This document shows positions 9,394 through 20,326 of a stretch of 64,000 bases of DNA, piece by piece. The notes beneath the pieces are model-generated. The model had not been told where the DNA came from. It saw nothing but the letters and a program-made list of their open reading frames with translations, and ran no database searches. Position numbers and translations under genes: made by a program. The DNA is from Kitasatospora paranensis (GTDB lineage: Bacteria > Actinomycetota > Actinomycetes > Streptomycetales > Streptomycetaceae): assembly GCF_039544005.1 (NCBI RefSeq), contig NZ_BAABKV010000001.1, forward strand, positions 5,332,001 to 5,396,000, read 5' to 3'. How positions within the stretch are numbered: the first letter of the stretch is position 1; the number at the start of each line of letters is the position of its first letter.

Positions 9394-9437
9394 GTTGCCT
9401 TACTCAACCATCTGGACTTATGGTTGCTTTAGGCAAC
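9394..9437. promoter_or_regulatory. Tandem MarR-type operators in the exporter promoter
   Basis: Two related 15-bp palindromes, GTTGCCTTACTCAAC (9394-9408) and GTTGCTTTAGGCAAC (9423-9437), are spaced 29 bp start to start. They lie just before the exporter gene. A larger inverted symmetry spans both. Their place between a marR gene and its exporter makes MarR binding the best reading. Confidence 0.65.
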
Positions 9438-9459
9438 GAAACGCACCCGAAGGACCCAC

Positions 9460-11018
9460 ATGACCACGACGACACCGATGACCCACCGACAAGTCCTCGA
9501 AGCCCTCTCCGGCCTGCTGCTGGGCCTGTTCGTCGCGGTCCTCTCCTCGACGGTCGTCTCCAACGCCCTGCCCACGATCCTCACCGACCTGCACGGCGGC
9601 GAGTCCGCCTACACCTGGGTGATCACCGCCACCCTGCTGTCGCTGACCGCCTCCACCCCGATCTGGGGCAAGCTCTCCGACCTGGTGAGCAAGAAGCTGC
9701 TGCTGCAGATCGCCCTGGTCATCTACATCGCCGCCTCGGCCCTGGCCGGTCTCTCGCAGAACACCGGCGAGCTGATCGCCTGCCGCGTCCTGCAGGGCAT
9801 CGGCGCGGGCGGCGTCACCGCCCTCGCCCAGATCTGCCTGGCCGCGATGGTCTCGCCCCGCGAACGCGGTCGCTACAGCGGATACTTCGGCGCGGTCTTC
9901 GCCCTGGCCACCATCGGCGGACCGCTGATCGGCGGGGTGATCGTCGACACCTCCTGGCTCGGCTGGCGCTGGTGCTTCTACACGGGCATCCCGTTCTCGA
10001 TCCTGGCGATCATCGTGCTCCAGCGCACCCTCAACCTGCCGGTGGCCGCCCGCACGACCAAGCCGAAGATCGACTACGTCGGCGCGCTGCTGATCACGGC
10101 TGCGGCCAGCCTGCTGATGATCTGGGTCAGCCTGGCCGGCAAGAACTACGACTGGGCGTCCTGGCAGACCGCCGCCATGCTCGGCGGCACCGCCGTACTG
10201 GCCGTCCTGTTCGTGGTCACCGAGCGCCGGACCGCGGAGCCGATCGTCCCCCTCGACCTCTTCCGGCACCGGACGGTCACCCTGGCGGCCATCGCCAGCG
10301 TCCTGGTCGGCGTCGGGATGTACGGCGCGACCACCTTCCTCAGCCAGTACTTCCAGCTGGCCCGCGAGAAGTCGCCGACCATGGCCGGGCTGCTCACCCT
10401 CCCGATGATCCTCGGACTGGCCGTCTCCTCCACCGTCGCCGGCAAGCTCATCACCCGCTACGGCCGCTGGAAGGCCTACCTGGTGTCCGGCACCCTGCTG
10501 CTGGCGATCGGCTTCGGTCTGCTCGGCACCATCCACGACGACACCCCGTACGCCCTGCTGGCCCTCTACATGGCGGTGACCGGCATCGGCCTGGGCCTGA
10601 CCATGCAGAACCTGGTACTGGCGGTGCAGAACACCGTGCCCCGCGAGGAGCTCGGCTCGGCCAGCTCCACCGTCACCTTCTTCCGCACCCTGGGCGGCGC
10701 GGTCGGCGTCTCGGCGCTCGGCGCGCTGATGTCGCAGCGGGTGACCACCGTGCTGACCGACAACCTGGCCAAGGCCGGCGTGCACCCCGCCGGCGGCGCA
10801 TCGATCGGCGGCGGCGAGATCCCCGACCTGCACAAGCTGCCGGCGCAGCTCGTCCCGCTCGTCACCGACGCCTTCGGCCGGGGGTCGGCACGGTCTTCCT
10901 GCTCGCCGCGCCGTTCGCGCTGCTGGCCTTCCTGGTCGTGCTGATGATCCGGGAGACGGTGCTGCGCACCGGCGCCGAGGCCCCGGTCGAGCGGCCGGTG
11001 GAGCTCGTCCGCGACTGA
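9460..11018 (+). CDS. DHA2-family MFS drug exporter (frameshifted here)
   Basis: This is a proton-coupled multidrug exporter of the 14-helix DHA2 (EmrB/QacA) family in the plasma membrane. The frame from 9460 runs through about 13 helices, with an ITATLLSLTASTPIWGKLSD motif A region and a G-P-L-I-G-G antiporter motif C. It then breaks in the G run at 10880-10884. The last helix and tail (FLLAAPFALLAFLVVLMIRE) continue in another frame to 11018. One added G gives 519 residues, a normal length. The MarR gene upstream and the operators at 9394-9437 indicate inducible expression. Confidence 0.88.
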
Positions 11019-11036
11019 CCCGGCCGTCACGCCTGC

Positions 11037-11071
11037 GAAGGGCCCCGCAGAGATCCTCTGCGGGGCCCTTC
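11037..11071 (+). terminator. Terminator hairpin, copy 1
   Basis: A perfect 16-bp stem GAAGGGCCCCGCAGAG / CTCTGCGGGGCCCTTC lies 19 bp after the exporter stop. A nearly identical hairpin occurs 216 bp further on. Confidence 0.85.
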
Positions 11072-11252
11072 GCGTGCTTGCGGGCGGGGACGGGTCGGCG
11101 GGTGGGCGGGCGGGCGGACGTGGCGGGGGCCGGGGGCGATGCGGTGGGAGGTCACCCGGGCGCCGGCGTCAACGTCAACGTCAACGCCCACGCGAACGCA
11201 GGCCCAAGGCCCCGACCTCGGACCCGGACCCCGGAGCGCCCCCGGACGCGCG

Positions 11253-11284
11253 AGGGCCCCGCAGAGAATCTCTGCGGGGCCCTT
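11253..11284 (-). terminator. Terminator hairpin, copy 2
   Basis: AGGGCCCCGCAGAGA / TCTCTGCGGGGCCCT repeats the stem of the 11037 hairpin with small changes. It lies 32 bp beyond the stop of the minus-strand small membrane protein and so can end transcription from the phosphate transporter side. Confidence 0.8.
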
Positions 11285-11316
11285 CACCTGCACGCTGCAG
11301 GCAGCACGTCGTGCGA

Positions 11317-11561
11317 TCAGTGACCGGCGATCATGGTGATGCCGTAGAAGACCACCGAGGCGCAGACGCTGAAGCTGAGTGCGGCACCGGCCAGGGCCAG
11401 GTTGCCGCTGCCCGCGCCGGGGATGCCCGACCGGACGGCGTCCTGGGCCGCCTCGCGCCGCGACAGCGCGAGGATGCCGAGGAGAAGGCCGCGACCACGG
11501 CGACCGTGATGGCGAAGCTCAGGCCCGCGGTCTGAGCGAGGGCGCTCCACTTGATGTGCAT
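11317..11561 (-). CDS. Small membrane protein next to the Pit transporter (frameshifted here)
   Basis: The start MHIKWSALAQTAGLSFAITV (ATG at 11561) and the end LSFSVCASVVFYGITMIAGH lie in two frames. One extra base near 11481-11484 joins them into 81 residues with two membrane helices. It follows the phosphate transporter gene by 28 bp on the same strand and is probably co-transcribed. I do not recognise a named family. Its place suggests an accessory membrane subunit of phosphate uptake, which is inference. Confidence 0.65.
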
Positions 11562-11589
11562 GGCTGTCCGTCCTCTCTGGACTGGGCCG

Positions 11590-12756
11590 TCAGGCCGCGA
11601 CGGTGGTGGTGGCGGGGGTGGGCACGGCGGCCGGGGCGGTGACCTCGACCTCGGTGACGTCGTTGACGTTGCCCGCGGTCACCGGCTGGCGGCGCGAGAG
11701 CATCCACATGGTGCCCGAGCCGGCGACCAGTGCGGCACCCACCAGCGCGACGCCCCAGGAACCCTGGTCGGCGACGAAGGCGGCGATGCCGGCCACCGTG
11801 GCGGCGGCGGGCAGGGTCAGGCCCCAGGTGTAGACCATGCGGCGCACCAGGCTCCAGCGCAGCGTGCCCTGGGGGCCGCCGAGGCCGGCGCCCATGATGC
11901 CGCCGGAGCAGACCTGGGTGGTGGAGAGGCCGTAGCCCATGTGCGTCGAGGTGAGGATGACCGCGGTGGCCGCCGTCTCGGTGGCCAGGCCCTGGCGGGG
12001 GCGGATGTCGGTCAGGCCCTTGCCCATCGAGCGGATGATCCGCCAGCCGCCCATGTAGGTGCCGAGGGCGATGGCGGCGCCCGCGCTGACGATGACCCAG
12101 ACCGGCGGCAGCGCGCCGGGCTTCAGGGCGCCGGCCGAGACCAGGGCGAGGGTGATGATGCCCATGGTCTTCTGCGCGTCGTTGGTGCCGTGCGCCAGCG
12201 AGATCAGCGAGGACGAGAACATCTGGCCGCGCCGGAAGCCCTTGTCGGTGGTGGTCTCGCGGCCGCCGCGGGTGATCAGGTACGCCAGCTTGGTGGCGCC
12301 CCAGGCGGCGAGGCCGGCCACGATCGGGGAGGCGACGGCGGGGATCAGGATCTTGGTGACGACGGTGTCGAAGTTGACGCCGTGCAGTCCGACTCCGACC
12401 ACGGTGGCGCCGATCAGGCCGCCGTACAGCGCGTGCGAGGAGCTGGAGGGCAGGCCGCGCAGCCAGGTCAGGAGGTTCCAGAGGATCGCCCCGACCAGGG
12501 CGGCGAAGATGATCGACGGCGGGAGGCCGGACTTCTCGTTGACGATGCCGCCGGAGATCGTGGTGGCGACCTTCACGGAGAGGAACGCACCGGCGAAGTT
12601 GAGGACGGCGGCGATGGTGACCGCGACCTTGGGCTTGAGGGCTCCCGTCGCGATGGAGGTGGCCATCGCGTTGGCGGTGTCGTGGAAGCCGTTGGTGAAG
12701 TCGAAGGCGAGCGCCGTGATGATCACAACGGCCACCAGGAACGTGATGTGTTCCAT
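11590..12756 (-). CDS. pit: Low-affinity inorganic phosphate transporter (PiT family)
   Basis: This protein imports phosphate (as metal phosphate) across the plasma membrane, driven by the proton gradient. The 388 residues carry the two PiT signatures, FDFTNGFHDTANAMATSIAT near the start and a second GTNDAQKTMGIITLAL in the C half, plus SSSHALYGGLIGA. About ten membrane helices are predicted. The ATG at 12756 is chosen because the signature normally begins about 20 residues from the start. The long upstream frame looks non-coding. A PHO box lies about 60 bp upstream. No PhoU/DUF47 partner gene adjoins it here. Confidence 0.94.
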   Translation of the reverse strand: MEHITFLVAVVIITALAFDFTNGFHDTANAMATSIATGALKPKVAVTIAAVLNFAGAFLSVKVATTISGGIVNEKSGLPPSIIFAALVGAILWNLLTWLRGLPSSSSHALYGGLIGATVVGVGLHGVNFDTVVTKILIPAVASPIVAGLAAWGATKLAYLITRGGRETTTDKGFRRGQMFSSSLISLAHGTNDAQKTMGIITLALVSAGALKPGALPPVWVIVSAGAAIALGTYMGGWRIIRSMGKGLTDIRPRQGLATETAATAVILTSTHMGYGLSTTQVCSGGIMGAGLGGPQGTLRWSLVRRMVYTWGLTLPAAATVAGIAAFVADQGSWGVALVGAALVAGSGTMWMLSRRQPVTAGNVNDVTEVEVTAPAAVPTPATTTVAA

Positions 12757-12818
12757 AACCAAACAATCGTCGTAGTTGTCGGACTGACGCTGCTGTCGTG
12801 GGCGACCGTAGGCATGCC

Positions 12819-12840
12819 GGGTGAACGGAAGGTGAACGGG
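12819..12840 (-). promoter_or_regulatory. PHO box (PhoP direct repeats)
   Basis: Reading towards the pit gene, two 11-nt direct repeats appear, each CCGTTCACC followed by TT or CG. They match the Streptomyces PhoP unit (GTTCACC core). They end 63 bp before the pit start codon. PhoR-PhoP control of Pit genes is established in Streptomyces. Confidence 0.78.
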
Positions 12841-13118
12841 TGCGGGAATCCGGGTTCCGGGGGTTGCGCAGAGGTTGCGGAGAAGCTGTGAACCCGTGGA
12901 GATCCGTGCGCTGAAGGGCCGTATTGAGCGGTTCCCTCCCTCTTGGTGGCGGTTTGCTGAGACCTGTCTCACATCGGCTCCCGGCCTCCCGTGAGGAGAG
13001 TCTGAGAATTCACCGATCCGTCCGCACACCCTCTGCCGGTGCACGGGGCGGGCATGGCAGGATTCCAGCGGGAGATCACCGGGCGGCGGGTCCGGGGGCA
13101 CTGCGGGGAGGCGGGCCG
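12841..13118. other. Intergenic region upstream of NlpC/P60 gene
   Basis: Together with the PHO box this forms a 362-bp gap between divergent genes. The right half must hold the NlpC/P60 promoter. I looked for a c-di-AMP (ydaO) riboswitch, common before such genes, and could not recognise its conserved blocks. A GGGGAGGC ribosome site is at about 13104-13112. Confidence 0.4.
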
Positions 13119-14615
13119 ATGGCGGCCGGGCAGCGTAAGGACACGAGCGGGCTCCGACCCTGGGTGCGGGCCGCCCTGCGCTGCGGGGTGCTGCTGGCCG
13201 CCGCTGCACTCGCGCTGCCGGCGGCGACTGCCGCGTACGCCGCCCCCGCGCCGACCCCGACGATCACCGTCGCGGCCGGGGCCGACCCGCTGGCGGACGC
13301 CAAGACGACCCTCGGGCCCCTCCTGGACCGCCTCCACCAGCTGTACCAGGACGCCGAGGCCGCCACCGAGCAGTACAACGCCGCGGCGGCCCAGCAGGCC
13401 GAGCAGCAGAAGGCGGTCGACGACCTGAAGGCCCGGATGGTCCGCCAGCAGGCCGCCGTGGACGCGGGCATCGACATCGCCGCGCAGCTCGCGGCCGCCC
13501 AGTACCGCAACGGCCGGTCCTCCGACCTCGCCGACCTGATGCTCGCCGAGAACCCGTACCAGGCGGTCGCCATCGCGCAGCTGCTGGACGCCGCGGGCCG
13601 CTCGCAGAAGGCCTTCCTGGACCGCCTCAAGTCGGACCGCGAGGCCCTGACCCTGCTGCAGGCCCAGGCCGAGCAGTCGCTCGCCCAGACCACCCAGCTC
13701 GCCGCCCAGCAGGCGCTGGCCAAGGCCGACATGGCCAAGCGGCTCGGCGCGGTCGAGGACATGGTCGGCTCGCTCACCGGTGCCCAGCGCAGCGAACTGG
13801 AGGCGCTGGAGCGGGAGGAGGCCGACCAGGCCCAGCTGGCGTTCCTCGCCTCCGGCGCCCTCGGCAAGGGCGAGCGGACGCCGTCCGCGGCGGGCCGCAA
13901 GGCGATCGCCTTCGCGCTCAACCAGCTCGGCAAGGACTACGTGTGGGGCGGCGCCGGCCCTGACGTCTTCGACTGCTCCGGCCTCACCTCGCAGGCCTGG
14001 CTGCACGCCGGCGTGCCGATCCCGCGCACCAGCCAGGAGCAGTGGGCCCAGCTCAAGCACGTCCCGCTGAACCAGATGCGCCCCGGCGACCTGGTGATCT
14101 ACCACACCGGCGCCACCCACGTGGCGATGTACATCGGCGGCGGGCTGATCGTGCAGGCCCCGCACACCGGCGACGTGGTGAAGGTGTCGAAGGTCGGCGC
14201 CATGCAGATCCTGGGTGCCGTCCGCCCCGACCCGGACGACGGCGGCGACGACAAGGGCGGCCAGTGGAAGGTCCCGGACGTGAAGGAGGGCCCGCCGCGC
14301 ATCGCGCCCGCCAAGCCGGGCACCCTGCCCCCCGCGCCTCCGTCGCCCCCGTCGGCGGGCGGCCCGCCCTCCGGGACCCCGACGTCGACCCCCTCGCCGA
14401 GCACCGGGACGGGCACGCCCTCCGGCTCGGGCGCCCCCTCCGGCTCCGGCACGCCGTCCGGTTCCCCGAGCGGATCCGGCAGCCCGTCCGGGAACAGCAG
14501 CCCGTCCGGGAACGGCACGCCCAGCGCGGCGGGGTCGAGCACCCCGGCCCGGTCCGCCTCGGCCACGGCCTCGTCCGGCAAGGCGGGGAGCGCCTCGCCG
14601 ACCGCCTCGGCCTGA
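13119..14615 (+). CDS. Secreted NlpC/P60 peptidoglycan endopeptidase
   Basis: This is a secreted cell-wall hydrolase that probably cuts stem peptides of peptidoglycan. The 498-residue protein starts with a signal peptide (cationic stretch, hydrophobic core VLLAAAALALPAATAAYA). A coiled-coil domain rich in Gln and Ala follows (about 60-250), then a C-terminal NlpC/P60 domain. The catalytic Cys is in FDCSGL near residue 285 and the His in THVAMYIG near 333. The tail from about residue 400 is a low-complexity Gly/Ser/Pro/Thr spacer. The architecture resembles RipA-like enzymes. The ATG at 13119 follows GGGGAGGC. Confidence 0.9.
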   Translation: MAAGQRKDTSGLRPWVRAALRCGVLLAAAALALPAATAAYAAPAPTPTITVAAGADPLADAKTTLGPLLDRLHQLYQDAEAATEQYNAAAAQQAEQQKAVDDLKARMVRQQAAVDAGIDIAAQLAAAQYRNGRSSDLADLMLAENPYQAVAIAQLLDAAGRSQKAFLDRLKSDREALTLLQAQAEQSLAQTTQLAAQQALAKADMAKRLGAVEDMVGSLTGAQRSELEALEREEADQAQLAFLASGALGKGERTPSAAGRKAIAFALNQLGKDYVWGGAGPDVFDCSGLTSQAWLHAGVPIPRTSQEQWAQLKHVPLNQMRPGDLVIYHTGATHVAMYIGGGLIVQAPHTGDVVKVSKVGAMQILGAVRPDPDDGGDDKGGQWKVPDVKEGPPRIAPAKPGTLPPAPPSPPSAGGPPSGTPTSTPSPSTGTGTPSGSGAPSGSGTPSGSPSGSGSPSGNSSPSGNGTPSAAGSSTPARSASATASSGKAGSASPTASA

Positions 14616-14621
14616 CACCGG

Positions 14622-14660
14622 CCGCGGCCGCCTGACCGCGGCCGCCTGACCGCGGCCGCC
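14622..14660 (+). repeat. 14-bp tandem repeat after the NlpC/P60 stop
   Basis: The unit CCGCGGCCGCCTGA occurs 2.8 times in tandem just after the stop codon. Each unit contains a NotI-like GCGGCCGC core and a TGA. It has no recognised function. Confidence 0.7.
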
Positions 14661-14673
14661 CCTCCCGACCCGC

Positions 14674-14706
14674 GGGCCGGGCGCAGTGACCGACTGCGCC
14701 CGGCCC
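14674..14706. terminator. Bidirectional terminator between convergent genes
   Basis: A perfect 14-bp stem GGGCCGGGCGCAGT / ACTGCGCCCGGCCC with a 5-nt loop sits between the NlpC/P60 gene and the oppositely directed YdeP gene. Confidence 0.8.
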
Positions 14707-14712
14707 GTCCGG

Positions 14713-16992
<2,280 letters not shown>

Positions 16993-17142
16993 GACGGCAC
17001 CTCCTCCAGCTGGGCGCGGGCGTCGTTGCCGCGGCCCTGCTCCATCCTTCCACTGCCCGCAACCGGGCTGGTCGGCGGCGGGTCGTGGTGGTGGTGCCGG
17101 GCCCGGCGGGCCCCGGGTCGGGCCCCGGGGTGGGGCCCCCGG

Positions 17143-19118
17143 TCAGGCCACCGCGCCGGTGCGCCCGGCCGGCCCGGAGCCGGCCGGGGTGTCCGGCCGG
17201 GTTTCCGGCCGGGTGGTGCCCGCTCGGGCGGTCCCGGCGAGGGCGCGCAGCAGCGCCCGGGCGGTCGCGTCGTTCTGCCGCAGCGCGGGAGCGTCGGTGT
17301 GCGGCCGGGCGAACGCCGCGTAGCTGCGGATGCTGGTGTGCGCGCCGAGCGCCGTGCGGCGCGGGTGCGGCGCACCTCCGAGGCCCGGGTCGAGGAGCCG
17401 TCCGTCGGCCGGGTCCACCGCGAGCAGCCCCGAGCGGTAGGTGTGCCCGGCGTCGGTGAGCGCCTCCCCTGGATCCGGCCCGCCCGGTGCAGGCCGTTCA
17501 GCACCGGGTCTGCGGTGCGTTCCACGGCGTGCACCGGCAGGTACGCCTCGATCAGCGCGGTCGCCCGGACGCTGCGCCCCGGCACGGTCGGGCTGGTCGC
17601 GACGAAGGTGCCGTCGCTCTCGTCCAGGGCCACGGCGGTGTCCGCACCCAGGAAGCGCAGGACCCCGGCGTCGGAGAGCGCGAGCAGCTGCCGCAGCCGG
17701 AAGCCGGGCGGTCCGGAGGCCAGGAAGGCGAAGAAGCCGAACCACCAGCCGTCCAGCTCCCGCTCCACCGAGCGGGCGGTCAGGCCGCCCGCCGCGACCA
17801 GCCGGGCCAGCTGGGCGTAGACCGACAGGAGGGCCAGGAACGCCCCGAGGTCGGCGCTGTGGGCCGGGTCGGCGCGGCGGTCGGCGTCGGTGCGCAGGTA
17901 CGCCCGCAGGTGGTGCTGGAAGTCCTCGTCCGTGGCGAAGACGCGACCGGCGAGCGGCCGGTCGAGGCGCTCGAAGTCCAGCCGGTCGGCCGGATCGGGC
18001 ACGGCGGCGGCCACCAGGTCGGTGCGGCCCGCGGAGTACCAGTCCAGCGTGTCGTACGCGGCGAGGAACTCCGCCCAGGGCATCGCGGTGCGCCCGGGGT
18101 GCGCGTGGAACAGCTCGTGGTAGTGCCCGAAGCCGACCTCCTTTGCCATCAACGGCCATACGTCGCGCCGTAGTTCGAGCGGCCGGCCGGCCCCGGCCAG
18201 GGCCGCCGCGGCGGACGGGCCGAAGTAGCGGGGCAGGGGAGCCGGCGGCCCCTGCAGCCGGTAGTGGGTCTTGGAGTGGTACGGAACGCCGCGCCGGGAG
18301 CCGGCGTGGATCACCGGCTCCCGTCCCGAGGGCAGGTAGCGCAGCCCGTCCGGCCCCTCCGCGAAGCGGCCGCCCCGCCCCTCGGTGAGCAGCACCACCA
18401 GGTCGACGAAGGCCAGGCCGAGGCCGCGCAGCAGCACGTTCTCGCCCGGGGCGACGCCGTCGAGGTCGGTGTCCGAGGAGAACGCCGGCGGCAGGTGGAA
18501 GCGGCCGTGCCGGGCCGCGAAGTCCGCGGCCGCGGCGTGCCGCCGCTCCGGCACGGAGTCCAGGTGGCCGAGGGCCAGCACCACCTGGTCGGCGGTCAGC
18601 ACCCGGTCGGAGAGGCGGACGAGCTGCGGCCCGCCGGCGGGCCCGGTGACCGACCGGGCCCGGTCCCGGTGGACGGTGACCGTGACCCGGGCCGGCAGGT
18701 CCGCGGCCGCGCGGCGGAACGCCCAGTCCAGGTAGGCGCTCTGGGCCCGCCGGGTGGCGAAGTCGGCCGGTGCGAGGGCACGCAGTTCGGCCGCCACCGC
18801 CGGGTCGCCGACCGGCAGGTGGGGCGGGAACTCCTCCGGTGCGGCGGCCCATTCGGCGAGGGAGGGGCCCGTCCGGACGGGCCCCTCCAGGGTCGAGCGC
18901 AGGTCGGTGAAGACGGTGACGTCCTCGGCCCTGGAGTTCATCCGCAGCAGCGGGGACTGGTCGTGGCGCCAGATCCGGCCGCCGCCGGGCGGGTGCGGGT
19001 CCACCAGATGGATGTGCAACGGCACGTCGGCGGGCAGCAGTTCGGCAGCGTTGGCGGCGATCCGCTCCAGCAGTCCGGTGCCGCGCGGGCCCGCCCCGAC
19101 GATCACCAGGGTGCTCAT
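17143..19118 (-). CDS. FAD/NAD(P)-binding protein (frameshifted here)
   Basis: This is a flavoprotein of the FAD-NAD(P)-binding (PF13454-like) type with an N-terminal dinucleotide fold, STLVIVGAGPRGTGLLERIA. Other blocks include HLVDPHPPGGGRIWR, DQVVLALGHLDSVP and LLRGLGLAFVDLVVLLTEG. The frame from the ATG at 19118 breaks in the C run at 17466-17469. The tail (LLAVDPADGRLLDPGLGG, HTSIRSYAAFARPHTDAP) continues in another frame. One added base gives 658 residues, as expected for the family. The substrate is unknown. It precedes the YdeP gene, suggesting one transcription unit. Confidence 0.82.
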
Positions 19119-19432
19119 CGGAGGACCCCCGCGGGGAGGTTCGCGGCCCGCCGGCGGGCACGACGGGGGGCGGTAAGGCCATGGCGGCGCTCCGGGGAAG
19201 GGGTGGGCAGGGGGCTGCACGGCGCTGCGTGGTGCGCCCGCCGTGTCCTGCAACACGGCTGGGAACGCCGGGACTTCGGCCGGCCTCCGGCGGTCGCTCC
19301 GATGCCGATCGTACGGTCGCCCGAACCGCGGCTGTCAAGCAGTCGCCCGCCCCGCCGGCCGGTCCATCGACAGGTCCCATCGATCGCCGCCGCCGATCCC
19401 CTCCGCCCTCGTACCGCCGAGCCGCCCGGGGC
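19119..19432. other. Intergenic region, no gene seen
   Basis: This 314-bp gap lies between the STM4011-type gene and the FAD protein gene, both on the minus strand. It should hold a terminator for the first and a promoter for the second. I see GC-rich sequence without a clear long hairpin or a convincing small gene. Confidence 0.4.
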
Positions 19433-20326
19433 TCACCAGCCGTGCGGGATGCGCTCCAGCACGCCACCAGCGAAGACGTCGTACAGCGGCAGCGACTCCA
19501 GGTGGACGTACCCGATGTGGCAGTCGCAGACCGGCAGCGGGCAGGGCCGCGGCGCCAGGTGGGCGCGGTAGGAGCCGTCGTAGAGGTTGCCGAGCGGGGG
19601 CCGGACGAAGTGGCAGCGGCGCACCGTGCCGTCGCCGTCGACCGAGATCACCGACTCGCCGGTGCGGCAGGGGCGGCCGCCGCTGGGGTGCGGCTCGCGG
19701 CTCCAGCCGAACAGCGGGTCGAGCGCCGTCCACGCGGCGGCCTCGGTGTCGTCGTAGCTGCGGCCGTCGGCGGCGTTCACCCACAGGTAGGTGGTGTCGG
19801 GGAGTGCCTCGCGCAGCCGGCGGGCGGCGTCCAGGTGCGCCGGTTCGCCCACCACGCCGACGCTGTGCCGCACGCCCAGCGCCGTCAGTTCGCGGATCCT
19901 GGCGAGGAACCGCTCGATCGGGACCTGGCCGGGGTGGTAGGTCACCCAGAGGGCCACCGCGTCGGTGTCCGCGTCGGCCAGCCAGTCGGTGCGGCAGCTG
20001 AGGTTGGTCTGGATCGCGACCCGGCGCACGTGCGCGAGCCGGCTCAGCTCGACCAGGGCCCGCCGGTACCAGGACCGGACGAGGCCCTCGCCCCAGGGGG
20101 TGAACAGCACGGAGAGGGTGTCGCCGTGCTGCGCGGCGGCCCAACCGGTGAACCGCTCCAGCGCCGCCCGGTCGGCGCGCAACTGCTCCGGGCTGTCCCG
20201 CCGCTTGGCGAACGGGCAGTACGGGCAGTCGTAGTCGCAGGAGGCGAGCGGGCCGCGGTAGAGCACGGTCAGGTCGAGCGGATGCTCGTCGGGGCGGCGG
20301 CCGGGCAGCCCGAGGTCGACGGTCAC
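19433..20326 (-). CDS. STM4011 family radical SAM protein
   Basis: This is a radical SAM enzyme of unknown reaction, last gene of the STM4011-STM4015 type operon. The cluster-binding motif CDYDCPYC has its cysteines at residues 30, 34 and 37 (CX3CX2C). The C-terminal part has further cysteines (VRRCHF, LGNLYDGS, CPLPVCDCHIGY) arranged like a SPASM/twitch auxiliary cluster, as in peptide-modifying enzymes. The GTG start at 20326 overlaps the stop of the STM4012 gene. The length is 297 residues. The substrate is unknown. The auxiliary-cluster reading is inference from spacing. Confidence 0.85.
   Translation of the reverse strand: MTVDLGLPGRRPDEHPLDLTVLYRGPLASCDYDCPYCPFAKRRDSPEQLRADRAALERFTGWAAAQHGDTLSVLFTPWGEGLVRSWYRRALVELSRLAHVRRVAIQTNLSCRTDWLADADTDAVALWVTYHPGQVPIERFLARIRELTALGVRHSVGVVGEPAHLDAARRLREALPDTTYLWVNAADGRSYDDTEAAAWTALDPLFGWSREPHPSGGRPCRTGESVISVDGDGTVRRCHFVRPPLGNLYDGSYRAHLAPRPCPLPVCDCHIGYVHLESLPLYDVFAGGVLERIPHGW

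Noticed and set aside
12841..13118. A c-di-AMP riboswitch upstream of the NlpC/P60 gene
   Set aside because: Such switches are common before these genes, but the conserved blocks could not be recognised in this leader.
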